Translations under genes and position numbers: made by a program
Shown here: positions 1-5,526 of the stretch, piece by piece
How positions within the stretch are numbered: the first letter of the stretch is position 1
How the letters are laid out: every line of letters starts with the position of its first letter
NCBI GenBank assembly: GCA_031278755.1
Contig: JAITJV010000150.1
Span: 1 to 5,526, forward strand
Reading direction: 5' to 3'
DNA: 5,526 nt
From: Treponema sp.
GTDB lineage: Bacteria > Spirochaetota > Spirochaetia > Treponematales > Breznakiellaceae
The notes under the pieces: model-generated
What the model saw: the letters and a program-made list of their open reading frames with translations, nothing else
The model's database searches: none
What the model was told of the DNA's origin: nothing

Positions 1-800
1 ACGGGCATGCCGAATTTCCAGGCGTAAAGGCCCGCGATAAGATTGCCGAAATTTCCCGATGGTACGCTGAAAACCAGCTCGCCCTGTACGGTTTCCTTGA
101 TCTTTGTAAATGCGTACAGGTAATAAAAACTTTGGGGAAGCAGCCGCCCGGGGTTGATCGCGTTGGCGCTGGTTACCCCGTAACGTTCGGTAAATTCCCT
201 GTCGTTAATCGTTTCATTTATCAGCCGCTGGCAGTCGTCAAAAGTGCCCTTAATCTGTATGGGAATGATATTCCCTCCATTGGGTACAAAACTTTCAGGA
301 TCAAGTCCCCGTATGCGCCCGGACGGGTAGAGGATCACCGATGTGATTCCTTCTCTGCCGGCAAAGGCCCGGGCTATGCTTACCCCCGTATCCCCGCGGC
401 TTGCCGAAAGGATCATCGCCCTGCCTGAATTTTTAAGAAGCTCCTCCATTACCGCTGCAAGAAACGAAATGCCAAAATCCTTGAACACTCCTGTGGGGCC
501 GTTGTAAAGGTTAAGCAGTGAAATACCGTCGTCAATCCGCTGAAGTTCCGGCTCAAACTGAAAGGCGCTTTCGGCTACACGTGAGGCGGAAAAAGGATTA
601 AGCTCACCCTGCAGCAGGGCCGGCGCCAGCGTGCTTACCAGTTCGGGAAAAGAAGTCTCCGCGTTCATGTACAAAAAATACTGCCGCAGATCAGGAATCG
701 TCGCCGGAACATAGAGCCCTCCCTCCACGGGAAGACAGTGGAGAACCGCATCCTTGAATGATACCAGGGGCTCGTGCGCCTGGGTTGACCTGAAATGCAT
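1..800 (-). CDS. thrC: Threonine synthase, 3' end cut by window edge
   Basis: PLP enzyme that converts O-phosphohomoserine to threonine and phosphate in the cytoplasm, the last step of threonine synthesis. I translated the minus strand from the ATG at 800-798; 266 codons are visible and the reading frame is open to the window edge. Family signatures appear in order: an N-terminal EGGLYVP segment; GPTGVFKDFG holding the PLP lysine at residue 107 (the E. coli enzyme also uses Lys107); SRGDTG at about residues 134-139; a NAINPGRLLPQ block; and SGNFGN at about 248-253, the loop that binds the PLP phosphate. All expected residues are present, so the gene looks functional, though the C-terminal part is unseen (family members usually exceed 400 residues). 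A modest AAAGG ribosome site (complement of 811-815) lies 10 bases upstream. It follows the nitroreductase gene by 45 bases on the same strand and may be cotranscribed with it. Confidence 0.95.
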   Translation of the reverse strand, partial: MHFRSTQAHEPLVSFKDAVLHCLPVEGGLYVPATIPDLRQYFLYMNAETSFPELVSTLAPALLQGELNPFSASRVAESAFQFEPELQRIDDGISLLNLYNGPTGVFKDFGISFLAAVMEELLKNSGRAMILSASRGDTGVSIARAFAGREGITSVILYPSGRIRGLDPESFVPNGGNIIPIQIKGTFDDCQRLINETINDREFTERYGVTSANAINPGRLLPQSFYYLYAFTKIKETVQGELVFSVPSGNFGNLIAGLYAWKFGMP

Positions 801-845
801 TATACTGCCGCCTTTGCTAACCGCCCGGTATTGCCGTTATTTGAA

Positions 846-1400
846 CTATTTATAGACTGTTACATCGCTTGCGTTTTTCCGGGCCGAAGCGGCGCTTACC
901 GCGTCAACGGCCTGTACCCTTCCAACCCGTACAAGAACAACAGCGCTGTGTTCTACAGGAAGCCCCAGATCGCCTTTGAGGTTCCGGTTAAGAGCATCCA
1001 TAGGACCGGTGTAAATACGGGAACCGTAGCCGAGCGTCTGGGCGGCAAGATAGATATTCTCCGCCGCAAGGGCGCAGTCAAGGATTTCCCTGGCGTTGGT
1101 TTTACCGTCGCCTGCGGCCGAAATAACGATGAGCACATTCCCGTCCACAATATTGGACACTATCTGCTTTGCCAGCGCCTGATCCTGAACAACGGTAAAA
1201 CGCCAGGGCTGCCTGTTGGAGGCGCTGGGCGCCTTGACCCCCGCCTGGATTATCTGGTCCAAATCGGAGCGGCTTACCGTTCCGGCAACAAAATTCCGGG
1301 CGGCATAGTGATTAACAATCGCCTTGATCCCCTGGTTTTCCTGTCCAAAAGCGGAAAAAGCGCAAAAAAACACAAAAAACACGCATAAAACCTTTTTCAT
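846..1400 (-). CDS. Nitroreductase-family flavoprotein with N-terminal signal peptide
   Basis: A 184-residue protein of the FMN-dependent nitroreductase superfamily, whose members reduce nitro groups, quinones or other electrophiles with NAD(P)H. Family marks are R35 in YAARNF, the APSASNRQPWRF block at about residues 57-68 (typical APSxxNxQPW, part of the FMN site and dimer core), and a helix near the middle reading ENIYLAAQTLGYGS, the usual position of LAAxxLGLGS. The C-terminus is short and lacks a clear GxP-type ending. Residues 1-19 look like a Sec signal peptide: KK at positions 2-3, a hydrophobic stretch rich in Phe and Val, then AFG before Q20. No clear lipobox is present. If cleaved, the protein acts in the periplasm, which is uncommon for this mostly cytoplasmic family. 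The start is secure: a perfect AAGGAGG lies 7 bases upstream. It is first in a minus-strand pair with thrC and divergent from moaC. The substrate cannot be told from sequence. Confidence 0.88.
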   Translation of the reverse strand: MKKVLCVFFVFFCAFSAFGQENQGIKAIVNHYAARNFVAGTVSRSDLDQIIQAGVKAPSASNRQPWRFTVVQDQALAKQIVSNIVDGNVLIVISAAGDGKTNAREILDCALAAENIYLAAQTLGYGSRIYTGPMDALNRNLKGDLGLPVEHSAVVLVRVGRVQAVDAVSAASARKNASDVTVYK

Positions 1401-1407
1401 TACCCGG

Positions 1408-1414
1408 CCTCCTT
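1408..1414 (-). promoter_or_regulatory. Strong ribosome binding site of the nitroreductase gene
   Basis: The minus strand reads AAGGAGG, ending 7 bases before the ATG at 1400-1398. This is an ideal Shine-Dalgarno sequence at ideal distance and fixes the start codon, so the signal peptide belongs to the protein. Confidence 0.85.
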
Positions 1415-1429
1415 GGTTCTTTAAAGACC

Positions 1430-1458
1430 TCTATACTTCTATTTTACCTATATGGCAA
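1430..1458 (-). promoter_or_regulatory. Predicted sigma-70-type promoter for the nitroreductase-thrC unit
   Basis: On the minus strand, TTGCCA (complement of 1453-1458, 5 of 6 to TTGACA) is followed after exactly 17 bases by TATAGA (complement of 1430-1435, 4 of 6 to TATAAT). The start of transcription would fall near 1423, giving a leader of about 20-25 bases that contains the AAGGAGG site. This is a sequence match only, but spacing and position are what a housekeeping promoter should show. The -35 box overlaps one of the GCAAT motifs of the divergent region. Confidence 0.5.
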
Positions 1459-1483
1459 TTTTATGCAATGCAATTACGGCAAT
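1455..1483. repeat. Cluster of four GCAAT motifs in the divergent intergenic region
   Basis: GCAAT occurs at 1455-1459, 1465-1469, 1470-1474 and 1479-1483 on the plus strand, so the starts are 10, 5 and 9 bases apart. The first copy overlaps the predicted -35 box of the minus-strand promoter; the rest lie just upstream of it. Spacing close to one helical turn would suit a regulator binding one face of the DNA. The region is AT-rich, so chance is a real alternative. No known operator is recognised. Confidence 0.35.
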
Positions 1484-1533
1484 AGACGGAATTCCGGCGC
1501 GGGATTATGCTTATACGAGGAACCTTCATATAC

Positions 1534-1540
1534 GGAGGGG
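1534..1540 (+). promoter_or_regulatory. Ribosome binding site that decides the moaC start
   Basis: GGAGGGG lies just before the ATG at 1543, with four bases between GGAGG and the start codon. The spacing is a little short, but no comparable site precedes the alternative ATG at 1507, so 1543 is preferred. A possible extended -10 element (TG at 1508-1509, then TTATAC at 1511-1516) lies just upstream and would make 1507 untranslated. It has no convincing -35 box, so I do not list it as a promoter. Confidence 0.6.
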
Positions 1541-1542
1541 TT

Positions 1543-2031
1543 ATGGCGAAAAAAACGGGCGGTCTTTCCCATTTTGACGGAAAAGGCGGCGCAATAATGG
1601 TGGATATTTCGGCCAAGGAGACAAGATCCCGCACGGCATCGGCAAAGGGGATCATATCCATGAACAGCCTCGCCTTCGCCGCCGTCAGGGACGGGACGGT
1701 AAAAAAAGGAGACGTCCTTGCCGTCGCCCGCATTGCGGGGATCATGGCGGCGAAAAAAACGCCGGATCTTATCCCGCTCTGCCATTCTCTTGCCTTTGAC
1801 TCCTGCAGTGTTGATTTTGTCCTTTCCGAAGAATTTTTACGTATTGAAGCGTCCTGCACCGTAACGCTTTCCGGAAAAACCGGGGCGGAAATGGAAGCCC
1901 TTACCGGTGTTTCGGCGGCGCTTTTAACCGTTTACGACATGTGCAAATCCGCGGACCGCGCCATGGTGATAGGAGATATACGTCTTGTTGAAAAATCCGG
2001 CGGCAAAAGCGGACATTTCACGCGGGATTAG
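1543..2031 (+). CDS. moaC: Cyclic pyranopterin monophosphate synthase MoaC
   Basis: MoaC rearranges the 3',8-cyclo-GTP product made by MoaA into cPMP, the first stable intermediate of molybdopterin synthesis; it acts as a cytoplasmic hexamer. The 162-residue protein matches the usual length of about 160. Visible family blocks are LSHFD at residues 8-12, MVDIS at 19-23, KKGD at 54-57, IPLCH at 77-81, GAEMEALTGVS at 114-124, YDMCK at 131-135 and EKSGGKSG at 150-157. Active-site candidates by family position are K55, H81, E116, E118, D132 and K135, all present. One departure is Ser82 where most bacterial members have Pro (LCHPL). An in-frame ATG exists at 1507, but I chose 1543 because a GGAGG at 1534-1538 precedes it and because homologues begin shortly before the xLTHFD block. 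The stop is two bases before moaA, so the two are cotranscribed and probably translationally coupled. Confidence 0.96.
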   Translation: MAKKTGGLSHFDGKGGAIMVDISAKETRSRTASAKGIISMNSLAFAAVRDGTVKKGDVLAVARIAGIMAAKKTPDLIPLCHSLAFDSCSVDFVLSEEFLRIEASCTVTLSGKTGAEMEALTGVSAALLTVYDMCKSADRAMVIGDIRLVEKSGGKSGHFTRD

Positions 2032-2033
2032 GC

Positions 2034-3032
2034 ATGCTGGATTCATTTAACAGAACCATAGATTATCTCCGTATCTCAATCACCGATCGCTGCAATCTCC
2101 GTTGTATGTACTGCATGCCCCGCGGTATTCTTCCCCTTTCCCACGGCGAAATTCTTTCCTATGAGGAAATTCTCCGTATTGTACGTATAATGGCGCCGCT
2201 TGGCATACGTAATGTTAAAATTACAGGCGGCGAACCCCTGGTACGGCGCGGCGCTGTGGAATTGATTGGAAAAGTAAAGCGCACGGCGGGAATTGAAAAA
2301 GTGACCATTACGTCAAACGGCGTATTGCTGCTTCACTACCTTGACGATATTCTGCGCGCCGGCGTTGACGGCATAAATTTGAGCCTCGATACGCTTGACG
2401 GCGAAACCTTCGGCCGCATAACAGGCGCGGGTACGGACGGCCCGGCCGCGGGACGCGCTTTCTTTTCAAACATCCGGAGCTTTCTTGATCGCGCCGGAAA
2501 CCTGCCGGTGCCGGTAAAGATCAACTGCGTTCCCATAAGGGGCGTCAACAGCGGGGAACTCGCCGTTATTGCGGGCCTTGCAAAAAACAGCGGCGTCTTT
2601 GTACGGTTCATTGAACTTATGCCCCTGGGATGCGCCGCGGCTTTCGAAGGCGTCCCCGGGCGGGAGATTGCCGCGCTCCTGGAAACGGTATACGGGCCGC
2701 TTGAACCTTGCCGGGAAAAACCCGGAAACGGCCCCGCCTCATACTACAGCATCAAAGGCTTTGCGGGGAAAATCGGCTTTATAAGTCCTTTGAGCCATAA
2801 CTTCTGCGGAAGCTGCAACAGGCTGCGCCTTGGTTCCGCAGGCCTGCTCAGGCCCTGCCTTGCATACAACACGGGCCTTGATCTCCGCGCCCTTCTCCGC
2901 AACGGAGAAACAGATGAAGGCATTGCCCGCGCGATAACTGCCCTTGTCGCAGAGAAGGGGCAGGGCCATGATTTTTTTGGTGTACCATATTCTCCGGCTG
3001 AATGTACGGAGATGTTCAGGATAGGAGGGTAA
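2034..3032 (+). CDS. moaA: GTP 3',8-cyclase MoaA (radical SAM)
   Basis: MoaA uses S-adenosylmethionine and two [4Fe-4S] clusters to convert GTP to 3',8-cyclo-7,8-dihydro-GTP, the committed step of molybdenum cofactor synthesis; MoaC uses the product. The 332 residues match the family length of about 330. The N-terminal radical SAM cluster motif CxxxCxxC is C20, C24 and C27, and the SAM-binding GGEPL motif is at 65-69. The second cluster, which holds GTP, is C258 and C261 followed by NRLRL and then C275, the family spacing CxxC-x13-C, with R263 and R265 in the GTP-contacting stretch. The protein ends in RIGG: the conserved C-terminal double glycine needed for catalysis is intact. The start is two bases after the moaC stop, with only a weak GGGATTAGG purine-rich region before it, which suggests coupling to moaC translation. 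Oxygen-sensitive chemistry fits an anaerobic lifestyle but does not prove it. Confidence 0.97.
   Translation: MLDSFNRTIDYLRISITDRCNLRCMYCMPRGILPLSHGEILSYEEILRIVRIMAPLGIRNVKITGGEPLVRRGAVELIGKVKRTAGIEKVTITSNGVLLLHYLDDILRAGVDGINLSLDTLDGETFGRITGAGTDGPAAGRAFFSNIRSFLDRAGNLPVPVKINCVPIRGVNSGELAVIAGLAKNSGVFVRFIELMPLGCAAAFEGVPGREIAALLETVYGPLEPCREKPGNGPASYYSIKGFAGKIGFISPLSHNFCGSCNRLRLGSAGLLRPCLAYNTGLDLRALLRNGETDEGIARAITALVAEKGQGHDFFGVPYSPAECTEMFRIGG
3023..3028 (+). promoter_or_regulatory. Ribosome site for the MOSC-MogA gene inside the moaA tail
   Basis: AGGAGG sits within the last sense codons of moaA, the ones that encode its Ile-Gly-Gly tail, and ends 12 bases before the ATG at 3041. The distance is longer than ideal. 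It overlaps moaA coding sequence, so ribosomes ending moaA would expose or reuse it. It supports 3041 as the start over an in-frame ATG at 3002, which lies upstream of the site. Confidence 0.55.
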
Positions 3033-3040
3033 AACACGTC

Positions 3041-3985
3041 ATGGGAATAATCCGGGCGGTATGTATAAGCGGCGAAAAGGGTACGGCAAAACGAAATGTG
3101 GGCGAAGCGGAATTTATAGAAAATCACGGCCTTAAAGGAGACGCTCACGCGGGGAACTGGCATCGCCAGGTCAGTCTTCTTTCCCTTGAAAAAATAAACG
3201 CTTTCCGCGCCGGCGGCGCCGATGTTGCCGACGGGGCCTTTGGAGAAAACCTCGTCGTCGAGGGCATTGAGACGGGAAGCCTTCCTCCGGGAACAATTCT
3301 CCGCTGCGGGCAGGTGATCCTGGAAATCACCCAGATAGGAAAGGAGTGCCACAATCACTGCGCCATTTTCGAAGCCATGGGGGACTGTATCATGCCCCGG
3401 GAAGGGATCTTTGCCAAAGTGCTCCACGGCGGAAAAATAAAAACGGGAGATGAGATCCGCGTGGACGAAGTCCGCGCGGATAATAGTTGTACGGCCTTTC
3501 AGTACAGGGCCGCGGTTATTACCGTAAGCGACAAGGGGTTCCGGGGCGAACGCGAAGACAAAAGCGGGCCTGTCGTAAGGGAAATTGCCCGGGCGGCAGG
3601 ATACCGTATTGAACACTGTGTTATTCTTCCTGATGAACAGGATCTCCTGGAAGCCGAACTAAAGCGTCTTGCAGACGGCGGCCTTGCCGACCTTATTCTG
3701 ACAACGGGCGGCACGGGCTTTTCCCCCCGCGACAGAACCCCGGAAGCAACCCTGGCCGCGGCGGATCGCTGTGCGCCGGGCATAGCCGAAGCAATGCGGG
3801 CCTGCGGCATGGCGGTAACCAGGCGGGCCATGCTCAGCCGCGGGGCCGCCGTCATACGGGGGAAGACCCTCATCATAAACCTGCCGGGAAGCCCCAAAGC
3901 GGCGCGGGAAAACCTCGAATGTGTCATCGATGAACTGCGCCACGGCCTTGATATACTCACCGGCCGGGACGGGGAATGCGGCTGA
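3041..3985 (+). CDS. MOSC domain fused to MogA/MoaB-type molybdopterin adenylyltransferase
   Basis: A 314-residue two-domain protein. Residues 1-142 form a small standalone-type MOSC domain: GLKGDAHAG at 30-38, GAFGENLVVEG at 65-75, and the cysteine region GKECHNHC at 100-107, where C103 matches the conserved MOSC cysteine thought to carry sulfur. Residues 155-314 form a MoCF/MogA domain: AVITVSDKG at 158-166, LPDE with D198, TTGGTGFSPRDRTPEAT at 221-237 with D231, and NLPGSPKA from residue 280. MogA enzymes attach AMP to molybdopterin so that MoeA can insert molybdate or tungstate. The pairing suggests one protein that activates the dithiolene and handles sulfur or finished cofactor; the MOSC role is inference. 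The gene starts 8 bases after the moaA stop and is the last gene of the moaC-moaA unit. An in-frame ATG at 3002 would add 13 residues overlapping moaA, but homologous MOSC domains begin at about the 3041 Met. Both domains look intact. Confidence 0.93.
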   Translation: MGIIRAVCISGEKGTAKRNVGEAEFIENHGLKGDAHAGNWHRQVSLLSLEKINAFRAGGADVADGAFGENLVVEGIETGSLPPGTILRCGQVILEITQIGKECHNHCAIFEAMGDCIMPREGIFAKVLHGGKIKTGDEIRVDEVRADNSCTAFQYRAAVITVSDKGFRGEREDKSGPVVREIARAAGYRIEHCVILPDEQDLLEAELKRLADGGLADLILTTGGTGFSPRDRTPEATLAAADRCAPGIAEAMRACGMAVTRRAMLSRGAAVIRGKTLIINLPGSPKAARENLECVIDELRHGLDILTGRDGECG

Positions 3986-4012
3986 AATTCACTTTCCGCC
4001 TTTCAATTTTTT
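3978..4012 (+). terminator. Weak terminator-like hairpin after the molybdenum cofactor operon
   Basis: GCGG at 3978-3981 can pair with CCGC at 3996-3999, and AAA at 3985-3987 with TTT at 3993-3995, leaving a three-base bulge and a five-base loop. A T-rich stretch with six T in a row (4007-4012) follows after a few bases. The stem is short and bulged and overlaps the stop codon, so termination would be partial at best. Its position at the end of the operon is the main support. Confidence 0.3.
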
Positions 4013-4023
4013 CAAATAAATGA

Positions 4024-4029
4024 TATACT
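4024..4029 (+). promoter_or_regulatory. Possible -10 box directly before the DUF1538 gene
   Basis: TATACT matches TATAAT at 5 of 6 positions. With a 17-base spacer the -35 would be TTTCAA at 4001-4006, a poor 3 of 6. If used, transcription would begin near 4036, at or within a couple of bases of the ATG at 4038, so the mRNA would have almost no leader. No Shine-Dalgarno sequence is visible before this ATG, which is consistent with that reading. Confidence 0.4.
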
Positions 4030-4037
4030 GATTCTGA

Positions 4038-5526
4038 ATGAACAAAATTCTTAAAGAAAAAATAAAGGAAGCCTTTTCATCGGTACTTCCTGTCACCGTT
4101 ATCGTCCTTGTCGCCAGTGTTGTTCTGGTACCGCTGCCTGCAGGAACCATACTCATGTTCATTGCCGGGGCGGCCCTCCTTATTGTCGGCATGGGGTTCT
4201 TTACCCTGGGAGCGGACATGGCCATGATGCCCATGGGCGAAGGGATAGGCGTTGAATTAACCCGTTCCTCGAACATACTTATTGCCGTCTTTGTAAGCCT
4301 TGTTATGGGGATAATAATCACCGTAGCCGAACCCGACCTCCAGGTCCTTGCCGATCAGGTTCCTTCCGTTTCCGATCTTACCCTCATCATTACCGTTGCG
4401 GGCGGTGTTGGCTTTTTTCTGGTTATAGCCGTCCTCCGTATTTTCTTTGCGATACGGCTTTCGATACTGTTGATCATTTTCTACCTTGGCATCTTTACCC
4501 TTGCATACTTCACTCCCGGCAATTTCGTCCCCGTTGCCTTCGATTCAGGCGGCGTTACCACAGGCCCCATAACGGTTCCCTTTATTCTTTCAATGGGCGC
4601 CGGCGTCGCCTCGATACGCGGCGACAAACATTCCCAGGACGACAGCTTCGGGCTTGTCGCCCTGTGCAGCATAGGCCCCATTCTGGCGGTTTTCCTTTTG
4701 GGGATATTTTACAACCCGTCCGGGGCGACGGTGGCCAGCGTGCAGGTGCCCGTTGTTTCAACGTCCCGTGAGGTAGTGGAACATTTCGCCCTTGCGCTTC
4801 CCCATTCGGCAAGGAATGTGTTCTTTGCCATGGGGGCAATAATCATCTTCCTTGTCTTTTTCCAGCTCATATCCCGCCGGTACAAACGGCACCAGATGGG
4901 CCGCATTTTTGTAGGTTTCCTTTACACATTCATAGGGCTTGTCGTATTCCTTACCGGAGTGAATGTAGGCTTTATCCCTGTCGGCCAGCTTCTGGGATCG
5001 GCGCTGTCCGCTTCCCCCTTTAAATGGGTGCTCGTACCCCTCGGCATTCTCATAGGCTACTACATAGTCGCCGCGGAACCGGCCGTCCATGTGCTTAATA
5101 AACAAGTGGAAGAAATAACCTCGGGCGCCATCCCCCAAAAGATGATGAACCGGGGCCTTTCCATAGGCATGGCCATAGCCCTGGCGGTAACCATGGTACG
5201 CATTCTTACAGGGCTTCCCCTTATGTGGATACTCATACCCGGTTACACGTTCGCCATCATCCTTACCTTTTTTGTGCCTCCGATTTTTACCGGTATTGCC
5301 TTTGATTCAGGAGGCGTCTGTTCCGGCCCCATGACAAGCACCTTTCTCCTTCCCCTTGCCATGGGCACCTGCGAAGGGATAAACGGCGATCTTATGAAAG
5401 ACGCCTTCGGCATTGTGGCGATGGTAGCCATGACGCCGCTTATCATCATCCAGCTTATGGGCCTGCTTTACGTATTCAAGACCAAAACCGTTGCGGCCCA
5501 GGCTGAACTTGCCGCCGCTGAACTTG
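4038..5526 (+). CDS. Tandem DUF1538 membrane protein (UmpA/UmpB-like transporter), 3' end cut
   Basis: Polytopic inner-membrane protein; 496 codons are visible and the frame is still open at the window edge. It contains two copies of a DUF1538 unit. Copy one has PMG at 65-67, AEP with E98, AFDSGG with D169 and DDSFG at 201-205. Copy two has PVG at 314-316, AEP with E347, AFDSGG with D423 and DAFG at 455-458. Matching landmarks are 249-254 residues apart, so this is a clear internal duplication, and charged Glu and Asp lie inside long hydrophobic segments. In two-gene form (UmpA plus UmpB), DUF1538 proteins have been reported as a Na+(Li+,K+)/H+ antiporter in Halomonas; ion transport here is inferred from that. 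The start is fixed on the 5' side by an in-frame TGA immediately before the ATG, and no ribosome site precedes it. The gene is probably not part of the upstream operon functionally. Its transported ion is unknown. Confidence 0.88.
   Translation, partial: MNKILKEKIKEAFSSVLPVTVIVLVASVVLVPLPAGTILMFIAGAALLIVGMGFFTLGADMAMMPMGEGIGVELTRSSNILIAVFVSLVMGIIITVAEPDLQVLADQVPSVSDLTLIITVAGGVGFFLVIAVLRIFFAIRLSILLIIFYLGIFTLAYFTPGNFVPVAFDSGGVTTGPITVPFILSMGAGVASIRGDKHSQDDSFGLVALCSIGPILAVFLLGIFYNPSGATVASVQVPVVSTSREVVEHFALALPHSARNVFFAMGAIIIFLVFFQLISRRYKRHQMGRIFVGFLYTFIGLVVFLTGVNVGFIPVGQLLGSALSASPFKWVLVPLGILIGYYIVAAEPAVHVLNKQVEEITSGAIPQKMMNRGLSIGMAIALAVTMVRILTGLPLMWILIPGYTFAIILTFFVPPIFTGIAFDSGGVCSGPMTSTFLLPLAMGTCEGINGDLMKDAFGIVAMVAMTPLIIIQLMGLLYVFKTKTVAAQAELAAAEL

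Noticed and set aside
132..428. Plus-strand open frame of 98 codons
   Set aside because: Antisense to threonine synthase, which has all its active-site motifs in the opposite frame.
785..806. TTGACC and TATACT on the plus strand near the thrC start as a promoter
   Set aside because: The two boxes are only 10 bases apart, and a plus-strand transcript here would run antisense with no gene to express.
795..1388. Plus-strand open frame of 197 codons opposite the nitroreductase gene
   Set aside because: It lies antisense to a clear family member with signal peptide and perfect ribosome site, has no recognisable domain, and is explained by codon composition of the opposite strand.
1507..1542. Upstream ATG as the moaC start, adding 12 residues
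   Set aside because: No ribosome site precedes it, the GGAGGGG site lies between it and the ATG at 1543, and the extra residues do not belong to the family N-terminus.
1401..1542. Molybdenum cofactor riboswitch ahead of moaC
   Set aside because: Such riboswitches need a structured leader of well over 100 bases; the whole divergent region is 142 bases, is shared with the opposite promoter, and shows no extended paired stems.
2744..3616. Minus-strand open frame of 290 codons across the moaA/MOSC-MogA junction
   Set aside because: It is antisense to two well-supported enzymes and spans their boundary; its translation shows no family motif.
4758..5138. Minus-strand open frame of 126 codons inside the DUF1538 region
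   Set aside because: The plus strand encodes a continuous membrane protein with duplicated motifs here; the antisense translation is low-complexity and charged, with no domain.

Overview
The window is 5,526 bases of dense bacterial coding sequence with no mobile elements, RNA genes or CRISPR arrays that I can see. Two gene blocks diverge from a short intergenic region at about 1401-1542. Gene starts carry strong AGGAGG-type ribosome sites where visible, base composition is moderate, and ATA, CTT and CGG codons are common beside GCC. Together with an exported nitroreductase, a MOSC-MogA fusion and a tandem DUF1538 protein, this is compatible with an anaerobe, perhaps a gut spirochaete such as a Treponema relative. 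That placement is an impression from the genes, not something the sequence proves.

Left block, minus strand (1400 down to 1): a small nitroreductase-family protein with an N-terminal signal peptide, followed after 45 bases by threonine synthase (thrC). The thrC gene runs off the left edge and is intact as far as it can be seen. A good sigma-70-type promoter and a perfect ribosome site precede the nitroreductase.

Right block, plus strand (1543 to 3985): three tightly packed molybdenum (or tungsten) cofactor genes. MoaA (radical SAM GTP 3',8-cyclase) and MoaC (cyclic pyranopterin monophosphate synthase) together make cPMP from GTP. The third gene fuses a MOSC domain, a predicted sulfur carrier or cofactor-handling domain, to a MogA/MoaB domain that adenylylates molybdopterin before metal insertion. 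The block therefore supplies the first two enzymes and one late enzyme of the pathway. MoaD, MoaE, MoeA and MoeB are not in the window and must lie elsewhere if the pathway is complete.

Right edge, plus strand (4038 onward): a large polytopic membrane protein with two DUF1538 repeats, a fused form of the UmpA/UmpB type of transporter. It is cut by the window end. It is separated from the cofactor genes by 52 bases holding a weak terminator-like hairpin and a TATACT box only eight bases before its ATG. It probably forms its own transcription unit, possibly with a leaderless mRNA.

Nothing here is clearly a new system. The points most worth a second look are the MOSC-MogA fusion, the single-chain DUF1538 duplication with its odd start region, the exported nitroreductase, and a cluster of four GCAAT motifs in the divergent promoter region.
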